DNA from: Xiphydria camelus
Taxonomy: Eukaryota; Arthropoda; Insecta; Hymenoptera; Xiphydriidae
Assembly (NCBI GenBank): GCA_963678675.1
Contig: OY783197.1
Location: forward strand, 6,916,599 to 6,980,598
Length of the DNA: 64,000 nt
Direction of reading: 5' to 3'
This document shows positions 20,349 through 31,544 of this stretch, piece by piece. The notes under the pieces are model-generated. The model saw only the letters and a program-made list of their open reading frames with translations, made no database searches and was not told where the DNA came from. A program made the position numbers and the translations under genes. How positions within the stretch are numbered: position 1 is the first letter of the stretch; each line of letters starts with the position of its first letter.

Positions 20349-22616
20349 ATGGCAGATATTGATGCTGGCCCTAGTCAAGAGTCTAGTGCAGTACGACGGC
20401 GGAATAAGAGGTAAAAAATAAATCACTCTATTCATTTTGAATATAAATTTCTGGAAGGAAGTAAAAGTTGAAAAAGTATTTTTTCTATGCGGAAAATTCA
20501 ATTTTCCACACAGATCTTAATGTGAAAAATTTATTTTTCAGAACTAGTGCGGAAAACATTTTCCACGTTAAGATCAGTGTGGAAAATTGAATTTTCCGCA
20601 CGCTTATAGAAATAAGTTGTTCCTAAAATCTAATAAATGGCAATAAATAAAGAAGTCCTATATAAAAATACCTATTCTATGTTGTTGTGACTTTGTGACA
20701 CATCGAGAAGAAAAGATGGCGGTATATGAAAATATTACTGCCAAATTTTGTTAGTACTTCTAATAAAGCAAAATGTTTTGTGTGACAATTTTGAACTAGG
20801 ACATTCTTGCAGGTTGACACCTGCCGAAATGAGGGCGATGTTACAAGAATCGGAGTCTGAAGAAGAGCCATATGTTGCTTCTGATGACGAGGAATATATT
20901 CCAGAAACAGCAAGAATCGAATCCGAATATTCTGATGCCGAGGAAGAGCCTATAATAGAAGAAGGAGAGTCGGATTCAGACGAAAGCGTCGAGGAAGAAT
21001 CAGAATTCGCACAACCTGAAAATTTGAAAGGCAGAGACGGGACCTTGTGGTATACCGCTCCATTGCCCCAAGGTCAAACAATTAGTCGTAATATCTTGCG
21101 CCAAAAAGGCGGGGCAAAAGCTTGCAGTGCTGTTCTCACAGCAAAGGAAGTTTTTAAATCTATTATGTCTACTGAAATGTGTGACATAATTCTAAGAGAA
21201 ACTAACCGAAAAGGCAGAACAATAACTGAATATTACAATAAGCTACTCCAAAAATATCCAGATCCCAAACGATCACAGCCAAAAAAGTTCGAACAATTAA
21301 CTGAAGAGGAATTCGATGCATTCCTCGGTATTCTTCTAGCAAGTGGTGTGCATAGATCCAATAAAGAACACATATCTGAAATGTGGAAGTTAGAATCCTT
21401 CCCTCTTATCCGTGCGGCCATGTCTCGTGACCGTTTCAAACTATTTCTAAGATTTATCCGTTTCGATAATCAGAGTACTCGTGAAAAACGCAGTGCAACC
21501 GATAAAGCTGCTCCAATACGTGACATATGGTCAATGTTGAATTCAAATTTGCAAAATAACTATAAACCACATGAATGCATCACAGTGGACGAACAACTGT
21601 TTCCTTATAGAGGACGAACAAAATTTACTCAATACATCCCATCAAAACCTGGAAAGTATGGGATAAAAGTATTTTGGGCCTGCGATACAGCTACAGCTTA
21701 TCCATTGCTAGGTGAACTTTACACTGGGAAGCTGCCACATACTGAACGTCAAGTCAATGTTGGTGAGAATACAGTTCTGAGGTTAGTTGCCCCGTATAAA
21801 GGCTCTGGGAGGAACGTAACAACGGACAATTTTTTTACAAGTTTGCAACTAGCGAAAACATTGAATTTCTGGAATTTGACCTTAGTAGGGACCGTCAGAA
21901 GAAACAAAAAATTCTTGCCACTTAACATGCAGCCATCTAAGAACAGAGCTGTTTCATCTACCAATTTTGCTTTTAGTAAAGAAGCAACTGTATGTTCTTA
22001 TGTACCCAAAAAGAATAAGTCGGTAATTCTTTTATCATCAATGCATATGACAGGCGAAGTAGAGCAAACAGCGTCTGCTAAACCGGCTATGTAATATTAC
22101 AATAAAAGAAAAGGAGGCGTCGACACAATGGATAAAATGTTAACAGAGTATACTGTAAAGCGTAGAACGAATCGTTGGACATTGGCATTCTTCTACAATA
22201 TGGTTGACATAGCTGCTTTGGCTGCATACATTATATACACAGAACACTATCCCCAATTATTTGGATCTACTGACCGACGACGCAGATTTCTAAAAGAACT
22301 CGCAAAACAACTATGCATGCCTGCTGTGGAAACTCGGAGCAAGATTCCTAAAGTAATTGGAAATCATTTTACACGCAATTCCATAGAAATGGTACTTGGC
22401 CATCAAATAATGCAACCTGTCGAAGTAGACAAGGATCGGCAACTTCGTGACGCATCTGGACGCATTCCCGTTGTTGGAAGTTGCTATTTATGTCAAGAGT
22501 TGGGCCACAAACAACGCAAAACCAGAAAGTCGTGCATTTCTTGCATAAAGCCAGTTTGCAATGAACATTCTGTGAGCAAGACCGTTTTCGAAACTTGTAA
22601 TCTACAAGCTGATTAG
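20349..22616 (+). pseudogene. piggyBac transposase, one in-frame stop
   Basis: Role: DDD transposase that cuts and pastes at TTAA. Exon 1 (20349-20410) starts MADIDAGPSQESSAVRRRNK; a donor AGAG|GTAAAA and an acceptor TTCTTGCAG before 20813 join it in frame to RLTPAEM. Exon 2 holds an acidic N-terminus (EESESEEEPY-like), the first catalytic Asp in CITVDEQLFPYRGRTKF, the second in VTTDNFFTSL, the third in GGVDTMDKM, and a C-terminal Cys-rich domain (CYLCQELG ... CISCIKPVCNEH). A TAA at 22092-22094, between KPAM and YYNKRKGG, interrupts an otherwise open frame just before the third Asp. No other lesion was seen. Confidence 0.9.
20496..20602. repeat. Hairpin inside the piggyBac intron
   Basis: TGCGGAAAATTCAATTTTCC at the left pairs with GGAAAATTGAATTTTCCGCA at the right, and ACAGATCTTAA pairs approximately with TTAAGATCAGT. 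It lies wholly within the 402 bp intron and is probably a small MITE. Confidence 0.75.
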
Positions 22617-23206
22617 ATTTTAATAATAATTTATATATTATTTTTATATTACATACTACTTAGCCAATAGAAATAAAATGAAAACATTTTATTTGTTTTT
22701 TATATCATAATATTATTAATTCTGTGGAAAATACGTAAAAGTATCCCGGTACCTAAACCGTCACTAGAGGGTGTAAACATTTCAAATAATAATTTCTCGC
22801 TAAAATAATAATTGTAGTGACCAAAAAATGTTACATAATATATTAAATAGCTAGTTTAGAGATCTCGCAGAACCACCACGCACAACAGCTCTTAATACGC
22901 AAATGAACACTGTCTAAAAATACAAAAGTTACCCGGGTACCTTCTCAGTCACATAAAGGTTAAAGTGAGAGTATTGAGTGTTTTTTTGTGTTTGAAATGA
23001 AGCTTGTAGAATATGGCAGAGTGATTAGTTTTAGTATGAAATTATTATCACCATTACTATAAACTGTTTTGTACATAATGGGGGGTTGTGTACGGTTGAA
23101 ACAATATCATACCGGATCCCTTGTGGATGTGGACCCCATGGTTGGATCCCTTTTTAGCACAAACAACGAAGTTACACCACATGAACTTGGTATCATTTCA
23201 TAGATA

Positions 23207-24090
23207 ACACAGGCACACAAAAAAAAAGGTCTTGTTCCCAGAACCAGACCAGCATATCTTTATGTTTTTGGGGTCGCTGAATCCGAATCCGGTGTCCGTT
23301 TATCTCCATCACGTCACATTTTTTTTAATCTCAAAAAACCATCAATAGATCATGATTTTCAAAAAGTTAATGGACAAACCAAATTCGCTATAAGGGTTTT
23401 TTTGGGTCGCTGATCACGAATCTGAAATCGGATTTCAAAAATTCAAGATGGCGGATCCAATATGGCGGACGAGATTTTTGAAAATCGACGGATTCATGCC
23501 GAATTTGGTATAAGGAAGTTTTTTGGATCGCTGATCATGAATCTGAAGTCAGATTTTAAAAACTCAAGATGGCGGATCCAATATGGAGGACAAGATTTTC
23601 GAAAATTTTGAATTTTTGTAAATATAACTTCATATTCGTCATTAGCGATCGAAAAAAAAAACCTATACCAAATTTGGCATGAATCCGTCGATTTTCGAAA
23701 ATCTCGTCCTCCATATTGGATCCGCCATCTTGAATTTTTAAAATCTGACTTCAGATTCACGATCAGCGACCCAAAAAACCCCTTTGTACCAAATTCGGCA
23801 TGAATCCGTCGATTTTAAAAAATCTCGTCCGCCATATTGGATCCGCCATATTGCATTTTTGAAATCCTATTTCAGATTCGTGATCAGCGACCCAAAAAAA
23901 CCCCTATAGTGAATTTGGTTTAAGTCCATTAACTTTTTGAAAATCATGTTCTATTGATGGTTTTTTGAGATTAAAAAAAATGTGACGTAATGGAGACAAA
24001 CGGACACCGGATTCGGATTCAGCGACCCCAAAAACATAAAGATATACTGGTCTGGTTCCGGGAACAAGGCCTTTTTTTGTGTGCCTGTGT
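23207..24090. repeat. Palindromic element built from the 119 bp repeat
   Basis: The left end ACACAGGCACACAAAA and right end TTTTGTGTGCCTGTGT are inverted, followed inward by AACCAGACCAGCATATCTTT and its reverse, then 119 bp units running toward a centre near 23650. No clear target duplication. Frames across it are not genes. Confidence 0.75.
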
Positions 24091-24146
24091 AATTGCTTTC
24101 CCTATCAGTAGATATCAATTACTAAAAACTTTATTACCTACTGTTT

Positions 24147-24930
24147 TTGTTTTGGCAAAACAACACAGTCACACAAAAAAAGTGGGGTATACATTTGATG
24201 CGATATATGTTATCCGTAGTAATTTTGCCTCCCGATCATGAATCCGGGGTGTCAAAATTTATCTATCACATCACATTTTTTTTAATCTCCAAAAACCAGC
24301 CAGAGATCATTATTTTCAAAAAGTTAATGGACTTAAACCAGAATTCGGTATAGGTGGTTTTTTTGGCCTCTGATTACGAATCTGAAGTCGGATTTCAAAA
24401 ATTCAAGATGGCGGATCCAATATGGCGGACGAGATTTTTGAAAATCGAAGAATTCATGCCAAACTTGGTATAGAGGGGGGTTATTTGGGTCGCTGATCAC
24501 GAATATGAAATCAGATTTCAAAAATTCAGGATGGCGGATCCAATATGGCGGACGAGATTTTCGAAAATTTTGAATTTTTACAAATATAACCATATTCGTA
24601 ATCAACGACCCAAAAAACCCCCCTATACCAAATTTGGCATGAATCCGTCGATTTTCGAAATTCTCGTCCGCCATATTAGATCCGCCATCTTGAATTGTTG
24701 AAATCTCTTCAGATTCGTGATCAGCGACCCAAAAAACCTCTCTGTACCAAATTTGGCACAAATCCGTCGATTTTCGAAAATCTCGTCGGCTATATTGGAT
24801 CAGCCATCTTGAATTTTTGAAATCAGACTTCAGATTCGTGATCAGCGACCCAAAAACCCCTATACCGAATTTGGTTAAGATTCATTAACTTTTTGAAAAT
24901 CATGATCTCTGGCGCGAGTGCTGACGGGTT
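24147..24930. repeat. Second, more degenerate palindrome of the same family
   Basis: Contains CACAGTCACACAAAAAAAG at the left and 119 bp units in both orientations (24340-24590 and 24590-24870) with a centre near 24590. The TTTTTGAAAATCATGATCTC phrase at 24890 pairs with GAGATCATTATTTTCAAAAA near 24303. Confidence 0.65.
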
Positions 24931-25309
24931 AAATATTATTAAGTTGTATCTTTAAATAATGATGATTGATTTATATTGTTAAACGGTGCCATAATTACTC
25001 TTAAAATGATAATGAATAATAAATAAAACATATTATACCTAATATTATATTGTGTATTATTTGCGTTTCAACTGACCCCAATCGCTGTTTCAACCGCCCC
25101 TGGTATGGGGACGGTTGAAACGAATCAGATATTTTCTTAATTTGATATTATATTACAAATAAAACACCGGGCCTACTCAAATGGTACTTCTCATTAGTAG
25201 ATAGAAATACGCTTTTTCATTTAACATATCTCGATCATCGGTTGGTTTATTAATGGCAATGCTATTAACGATATAAGCAAAATTGTTTCAACCGTACCCA
25301 GCCTCCCCT

Positions 25310-25590
25310 ATATCAATAGTGACGTTACCGACGCGTAATTTGTACGCACGAATACCCCAGTGGCGGTGATGAGTCATTACGGTCACTTAACTAAACGGTT
25401 GCCTCACTTCGGCCACTTTGAAGGAGAGGGGGAAAGCTCTGACGTGCACGTGCATTCTGAGGTACGTCACAGCCTATCCCCTCTCATGTGACCGTGATAA
25501 GTCATGGGGTCGGTCTTTTCGTTACATAGGAGATTGCGGGCTAACCGATTTACCCCCAAGGTGCCCATAGAAGTTTCACTTCAAAAAGAT
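25310..25590 (+). repeat. Interspersed repeat, copy 2 (uninterrupted)
   Basis: Direct match to 16255-16880 minus the MITE; it provides the empty site for the 332 bp element. Confidence 0.85.
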
Positions 25591-25849
25591 TGCGTCTATT
25601 TTATGTAGCTTATTTATTACATGATGTGCGGCTTGGGTGCGGTGGATGGCACCGACCCCAAAAAAGATACGAGGGGATGAGGCTCGCCGAAGGCCCCTCC
25701 CCGAGGCCCGAACCTCATCCCCTCACCATGCCTCGTGTTACGTCCTAATTAAATACAGTCTGAAAGAACCTCGGATTTCCGCCTAATATGACATAGGATA
25801 CTATTCCCCACAAGAAATTTTAGACCCAGATTTCATTGACAGTTATCAA
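25591..25849. other. Non-coding stretch with GC-rich palindromic phrase
   Basis: CGAGGGGATGAGGCTCGCC at about 25670 partly pairs with the later GGGCCCGAACCTCATCCCCT-like sequence (about 25705). No gene. Confidence 0.4.
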
Positions 25850-26470
25850 ACGTCGTAAAAATTCAGCTGTTTTTCTTATACAGGTCAAGACACTCGCACA
25901 ACATGTCAAGCCGTACGCCCTTCTGGTCAATTGTCAACAAAAGCGGCACCTAGCGCGCAGATAATTTTCTCATACCCAAATCCTCGTGTAAAATCTTGTG
26001 CACCCGTTCATCCGATATCTTGCCTTGGCAATCTCCTTCATGGTCAATCGACAATCTTCTATCACAGTTTCATGCACGAAGTCCACAGTTTCGTCAGTTG
26101 AAACAGTTTTTGAGCGCCTAGAACGATCATCATCAAAAATGTCGGTACGGCCACGTCTGTACTCAGCCACCCAACGTTTGGCAGTTGTGTACGAAGGGGA
26201 CACCTCACTGTATGCTGACGATGAGTCTAATTCGTCCTTTATTTGTGTTTTTTTTTTCTTTCAAATACAGGAACTTTATCATTGCGCGATACTCGATTTT
26301 CTTCATTGTCGACAGAAAACATCTCCTGTCAACTTTATAAAAGTGCCATTAGAATGACTTTTTATGGGATACACGTATCAACGCAGTCAATCAGACGATA
26401 GCAAGAATTAAATTCTATCATGACTACTTGTCAATAAGGCCGGAAACTTTTCAAGTGACCCTCGTACTTA
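25850..26470 (-). pseudogene. Mariner 5' fragment with terminal repeat, frameshifted
   Basis: The minus-strand N-terminal half of a mariner transposase: KIEYRAMIKFLYLKEKK, PSYTTAKRWVAEYRRGRTDI, VDFVHETVIEDCRLTMKEIA (two helix-turn-helix modules), then in another frame ISDERVHKILHEDLGMRKLS, a stop, and VPLLLTIDQKGVRL. Breaks are an A-run length change near 26255 and a frameshift near 26020. The 5' terminal repeat TACGAGGGTCACTTGAAAAG lies at about 26470-26436 (minus sense). The catalytic half and the 3' end are missing, so it is a truncated copy. Confidence 0.82.
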
Positions 26471-26589
26471 TTGCGTGAATCTTGTGCATTCAGAGACCCA
26501 CGTCTCGCCTCGATATTTTTCTAATGAGAGGGGCGCGTATATGATTAAGAAATTCATCTTTTCAAACTGATTTGTATATTAATTTGTCA

Positions 26590-27306
26590 AATAATTTGGC
26601 ATGTTCATTCAGTGCCAAAAAATTGATACTTAAAATACTCTCCAAAAAAGATTAGAAATCAATTAAGAATCATCGCCATGTTCAAGATTTATGTACTTAA
26701 ATAAATGCATCATTTGAAAGGAAAATTATTGTAAATCAAAAGTTACTCAAAAATTCGACGACAAAAAATTTAGAACTAAATTTTCATAAAAAAAACTTGC
26801 CGCGTTTGTTTTCATATTTTTTCCATTATATACTGGTGGTATCATATAAGTGTATGAATTTATTTAAAATCATAAGTGCATAAACATCGAATATAATTTT
26901 CTGTCTGAATTTTTTATTTTGAAGGAAAAAACGCGGCGTTCTTTTTTATGAAATTTTTTAAATACATTTTTTTATTCGAATTTTTTAGTAACTTTATTTA
27001 CAATAATTTTCCTTTCAAATGATGCCTTATATTTAATATATATAAATCTTGAACATGGCGATCTTAATTGATTTCAAATCTTTTTTGGGCAGTATTTTAC
27101 GTATCAATTTTTTTGGCACTGAATGAACATGCCGCCTTTTTTTTTACAGAGAATCTGTTTTTGTGACACTAGGTACTTCACTACTTTTTGGAATTTATTC
27201 ATGAGGGGAATATGTATCACAATATTAAAGTCTCACATTTCATACCAATACGAGTCAATTAATTATAACAACGTTACTTTTGATTTATTCTCGTGATATT
27301 TTGAAA
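26590..27306. repeat. Palindromic interspersed repeat, copy A
   Basis: Inner arms AATCTTGAACATGGCGATCT (27046) and its reverse counterpart near 26680 fold about a centre near 26870. The block is repeated at 31545-32288 with the same internal phrases (TGGTATCATATAAGTGTATG, ACGTATCAATTTTTTTGGCA). No coding. Confidence 0.8.
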
Positions 27307-27404
27307 TGATTTTATAATTAATGTTTCGATAATATTTATATTTTCCCCAGAACAATTCGTTCGTGAAAGGATTTTTATAAATAACTGCCGTATGTCCGCG
27401 GGCA

Positions 27405-27850
27405 AACCGATCAAAGTCATACCTATGGCCGATACCTTGAAATTTGACTTCAGCAGTGTTTGCCGACGGTAGAGTCTTTGATCCCGATAGCTGTCAATTC
27501 GGGAGATCAAAGCGCCTAATCTCGAAATGGTGAATTTGTGAATAAATGGTGTGTAATTTGTAGAAGTAATAAAAAATAATCATTCTTCGATGAAATTCCC
27601 CAAAAGTTTAAAAATCGGACTGTCAAAGACTTCATGAAAATCTCCTAACCTATTCGTTGTGTAGTAACACTTACATTTTAAGTTCTAAAAATTACTTACC
27701 ATTATTCACAAATTTACGATTCTGTAGCCAATTCCAACTATCAAAGGCTCGACCATCGGCAAATACTGTCGAAGTCAAATTTCAAGGTATCGGCTATAGG
27801 TATCGGCACTCTTGCTCGAATTCTCCTGGGACATACGGTAAATAATCCGA
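27405..27850. repeat. Palindromic element of the GGGAGATCGAA family, copy 1
   Basis: CTATGGCCGATACCTTGAAA at the left pairs with TTTCAAGGTATCGGCTATAG at the right. Carries TGTCAATTCGGGAGATCAAA. Related sequence lies at 16080-16245 and 28333-29120. Confidence 0.75.
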
Positions 27851-27889
27851 TAGTCGATAATATAGTCATGTCATTTAATTCTTTTTTAA

Positions 27890-28030
27890 TGGGTGCTTTC
27901 CATTTAACTGACACGAGTCGACACAAGTCGACACAAAATTAAACCATTGGTTCTTTCTGCTGGAGCCTGCCAATCGGTCGGTGGTTCTAGTAGAAGTGTG
28001 TCGACTTGTGTCATAAATGGAAAGCACCCA
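27890..28030. mobile_element. 141 bp MITE with 17 bp terminal repeats
   Basis: TGGGTGCTTTCCATTTA and TAAATGGAAAGCACCCA are exact inverted copies; inner GACACGAGTCGACACAAG pairs with GTGTCGACTTGTGTC. If the element begins at GGGTGC, the flanks are AAT on both sides, a 3 bp duplication. Confidence 0.8.
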
Positions 28031-28104
28031 ATCAAGGAAAAAGAAAAAAATATTTTTAAAGTAATAATTAGGAAAGGAGATATAGGCATTTGAAGTAAAT
28101 ACAT

Positions 28105-28315
28105 ATATATGCTCTCACATACATTTGATGGCGTATGCGTTTGGTCGAATTTGTGTACGCATTTTCGATCATCGCCGAACAATCGACGATGTGAAAGCCG
28201 GAATATATCTCACACATTCAATGGCGCGTGTGTGTGTTTGATCGCATCTATGTATATACATTTCCGATCATGGCCGACTATCGCCGAAGATTGCCGGAAT
28301 TTTTGTGACATTTTG
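28105..28315 (+). repeat. Two tandem copies of a roughly 100 bp repeat
   Basis: CTCTCACATACATTTGATGG ... CGATCATCGCCGA and a second copy beginning CTCACACATTCAATGGCG. A third copy is at 39205-39320. Confidence 0.7.
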
Positions 28316-28332
28316 ACATTTTATGTCTATAT

Positions 28333-29120
28333 TATACCGCATATCCTATGGCCAACCGCGCAGGTGAGCTGCGACCTGAATTCTTGACTTCGGCAGTATT
28401 TATGGTACAGTTAGAGTGGGCTTCAGACGAGTGCGCTGCATAAGAACGAAAAATGTCGACTGCTCTTCTAATAGCTGTCAATTCGGGAGATCGAAACGCT
28501 CCGTGTAACCTTAAAATCGTAAAGTTTTGAATTAGTAGTGAATAATTTGTAGAAGTGATGAGAAATAATCATAAATAATCTTCCGAATTGTGACACCTTA
28601 GGTATCGCTCACGCCACTTCGTAAAACTACTTCCTAGGCACGCGCGGTGCTAGCGCGGAAATAATTTCTGAAACAAATAGGCACATGAGGCGTGTAATTC
28701 GGTTGGACATCGAAAAAACCCGAATGATTGTTAACTCTCACTTCTGAACATTACTTACCATTTATTCAAAGATTCACGATTTCGAGCTTAGACTTCGATC
28801 TCCCGAATTGATAGCCATCGGGAGATCAGACGTTTCACACTTTTCTGATTTCCCGATGGCTGTCAATTCGGAAGATTATTTATGATTATTTCTCATCACT
28901 TTTCTACAAATTATTCACTACTAATTCAAAACTTTACGATTTTGAGGTTATACGAAACGCTTCGATCTCCCGAATTGACAGCTAATAGAAGAGCAGTCGA
29001 CACTTTTCGTTCTTATGCAGCGCACTCGTCTGAAGCCCACTCTAATTGTACCATAAATACTGCCGAAGTCAAGAATTCAGGTCGCAGCTCACCTGCGCGG
29101 TTGGCCATAGGACATGCGGT
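28333..29120. repeat. Palindromic element of the GGGAGATCGAA family, copy 2
   Basis: ACCGCATATCCTATGGCC at the left pairs with GGCCATAGGACATGCGGT at the right, and the arms stay matched through CTTGACTTCGGCAGTATTTA for more than 200 bp. The loop has a smaller inner palindrome around TCTCCCGAATTGATAGCCAT (about 28798). Confidence 0.8.
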
Positions 29121-29122
29121 AG

Positions 29123-29465
29123 ATATCGGCCGAGAAATCGTAAAATTCTCGACTCTTAGGCGCTAGGGGCGTGGCTTCGCGTTGTTAAGGATGAAGCTCT
29201 GTTAATATTAACTTATAAAATTTATTCTGGTCTCTATCAATAGAGAATAATCAATTTATATGGCGTAACTAAGCATAGTTTTGGTTATAACCATATATTT
29301 ATTGAGAAAATTCAATGTAAAAATTGAGGGGTAAAGGGGGCAGACATTTTTTCTGTAAAGATACACGGGTGCCCGCGGCGACAGCGCTGTCGTTTCTGAC
29401 GAAACTAATGAACGAACATGCCGCGAGACACTACCGTGTGTGTCTCTTGATAATAATACTGACAA
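29123..29465 (+). repeat. Dispersed 330-340 bp repeat, copy 1 of 3
   Basis: Starts CGGCCGAGAAAT and includes GGTCTCTATCAATAGAGAAT, GGCGTAACTAAGCATAGTTT and CATGCCGCGAGACACTACCG. Direct copies at 39325-39665 and 43880-44205. No ORF or terminal repeat identified, and no poly-A tail to support a SINE. Confidence 0.8.
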
Positions 29466-30320
29466 AAATTAATCGCCATGTTACGCCCCGCCTTTCCTAA
29501 AAAGTACTGATATCCCAACGTAGTGCCAAGTATCTACCTTTTATCGAGTATTTCTTAAGATAAGCGAGATAGGAGATGCGAGAGTGTGAGCGAAAAATCA
29601 CTCGGTATAATCAAACATAAACCGAGACCGAAATGACAGATGAGTACAAACATTCAAAATGGCAGGCCCGTGGGTAAGGAAATTGTAGAGAAGGAAAGTA
29701 TTATATTATATAATATGTACTGCATATATTATCGAATTATACCATATTAATTTTAGTAATTGGAAAATATTGGACCGTACAACATATAATGACGCTATGT
29801 TTTCTCACGTTGGTCTAGTTCAAAGCAGCCAATAAAGTTATCTAGATACTGTAACACGAAATAATTGCGAAGCCATACATGACGTGGTATGACAATTAAA
29901 GCAGGAACTCTAATAACTAAGCTTATAGTTAGTAGCACAACAATAAGAAGTGTGATATTTGCCAAAAGTATAGAATCAGACAGAATCTGTAAAGGGGAGG
30001 ATCTTATTCGGACGATATGGGAACCTGGAATAATATCGTAGTTGACAGATATATAAAAATCACACTTGTGTAGAATATGAAGGTAATGTTTAGTTAAATG
30101 CCAATAAAATTCAATTAAACTCAGGAATAGAATGCTCTTTAACAGCTGCAACATGCATCGATCATGAAGGTCATATATTTTGAAATAACTACCCAATCGA
30201 TAATTGTAAATTTAAACAGCATACAATATATTCTTTTATAGAGGAGCAAACAAAATTAAAGATAGCAGGACAAGATCGACAACTACTTTTTCCGTTCTAT
30301 ACAGAGACGTACTATTTGTA
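29466..30320. other. Apparently single-copy stretch with one hydrophobic open frame
   Basis: Apart from the minus-strand frame at 29795-30196 nothing was recognised, and no repeat match to the rest of the window was seen. Confidence 0.45.
29795..30196 (-). CDS. Hypothetical membrane-type open frame, function unknown
   Basis: 133 codons without stops in DNA that is otherwise AT-rich. It contains hydrophobic segments (about residues 12-28 and 75-100, including LLANITLLIVVLLTISLVI) and ends NFIGCFELDQREKT. I do not recognise a family. It could be an exon of a multi-pass membrane protein, or chance. No clear splice sites or promoter were found, and the frame lies in one of the few stretches not obviously built from repeats. 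Confidence 0.25.
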   Translation of the reverse strand: MGSYFKIYDLHDRCMLQLLKSILFLSLIEFYWHLTKHYLHILHKCDFYISVNYDIIPGSHIVRIRSSPLQILSDSILLANITLLIVVLLTISLVIRVPALIVIPRHVWLRNYFVLQYLDNFIGCFELDQREKT

Positions 30321-31512
30321 CAGGGTGTCCCATTTGAAATAATCCACCTAAATATCTCCTGAGCGGGGCAAGTGACAGGAAATTTTTAGAGACATAAGTT
30401 GTAGGGTTTCGAGGGGGACATTGCATTGATGCATGCATTTTTTGAGCTTTCAAGGCCATGCTTGCAAGCTGCAAGCACAAGGAGCTTTTTTTCAAATGGC
30501 AATCGCATTTTTCACCCCAATGAAACGTGTCCGCCTTGATGAGTTGTTTTCAAATACCTCATCATTCATGTCAATTTGTTCGATTTTACTCGAAAAATGC
30601 GACGAAAATGAGTTCTGGTATCAAACTGAAGATTCACATACCCTTGATGCGTGTTGGCGTGGATGATTCTTCCGCTAATCCATTCACCAACCGTACTTAT
30701 GGAATGTAAACAATAACAAAGAATTTCCCATTACCTCGAGGATTCTGTTATTCGAAACAGTTTCAATTCAACCAGAATCGAGTTAGTATCGCCTGTAATT
30801 TCATTGAACACATTACGATATACTCAGCGAGTGAAATTATGGATTTTACTCGTATTAGGAGAGTGCCGAGGATTCTATCGAGCCGCTGCCCGGACATATC
30901 GAGACGTCAAAGACGTTGTTTACGTGAATCGGCTGACGACTCCGGTAGAATTACAGAGACGTATCAGGCTATTGCAAGCATTACGCCCCAAGTTCTTCGA
31001 AGGGTTGTTGAAAATTTTCGCCGCCGAATTGAGTTGTGCTTGCAAGTCAACGGTGGGAACATTGAACAACTCGTGAACTCATGAGCGCATAAGCCTCCAC
31101 ACATGTTTGCGCTATTTTTTCTCCTTTTTTTTGCGCAAGGGATGCGAGCAGACTTTACCTCCACGTGGTGCATCCTGGATCATGCTAAGAAAGTCTGAAT
31201 CTTCAGTTTGATACCAGAACTCATTTTCGTCGCATTGTTCGAGTAAAATCGAAGGAATTGACATGAATGATGAGGTATTTGAAAACAACTCATCAAGGCG
31301 GACACGTTTCATTGGGGTGAAAAATGCGATTGCTATTTGAAAAAAAGCTCCTTGTGCTTGCAGCTTGCAAGCATGGCCTTGAAAGCTCAAAAAAATGCAT
31401 GCATCAATGCAATGTCCCCCTCGAAACCCTACAACTTATGTCTCTAAAAATTTCCTGTCACTTGCCCCGCTCAGGAGATATTTAGGTGGATTGTTTCAAA
31501 TGGGATACCCTG
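30321..31512. mobile_element. Mariner-like deletion derivative with about 325 bp inverted arms, TA target
   Basis: Flanked by TA (30319-30320 and 31513-31514). Ends are CAGGGTGTCCCATTTGAAAT and its reverse. Arms 30321-30640 and 31190-31512 are nearly identical inverted copies. The 550 bp loop contains the last part of a transposase (next entry). The arms may include duplicated former coding or untranslated sequence. Confidence 0.82.
30840..31084 (+). pseudogene. Transposase C-terminal remnant (mariner-type)
   Basis: ITETYQAIASITPQVLRRVV, then ENFRRRIELCLQVNGGNIEQ, is the tail typical of mariner-type transposases in insects. An overlapping second frame holds VVYVNRLTTPVELQRRI, the expected preceding segment, so there is a frameshift near 30960. 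No catalytic region remains. Confidence 0.65.
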
Positions 31513-31544
31513 TATATCGAACAATAGGAAAATTCGAATTATGC

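Larger units (their letters stand above)
19960..22959 (+). mobile_element. piggyBac element, full length, TTAA duplicated
   Basis: TTAA at 19956-19959 and 22960-22963 flank a 3,000 bp element. Terminal repeats: TCTTTATGTGACTG at the left and CAGTCACATAAAGG at the right, about 14 bp with one mismatch. An internal subterminal repeat built on TAGGTACCCGGGTAC is near 20008 at the left and, reversed, near 22740 and 22933 at the right, which matches the asymmetric end architecture of piggyBac. It carries one transposase gene. Near-perfect ends suggest a recent insertion. Confidence 0.92.
19718..25308. mobile_element. Outer inverted-repeat element hosting the piggyBac insertion
   Basis: Left end TA-GGGTAGACTGGGTACGATTG and right end (reverse complement) TA-GGGGAGGCTGGGTACGGTTG match over about 25 bp, with TA on both sides. 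More GACGGTTGAAAC words lie just inside each end (19745, 25115). The interior contains the piggyBac element, two groups of the 119 bp repeat and a palindrome, so most of the 5.6 kb arrived later. No transposase of its own was recognised. Confidence 0.55.
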
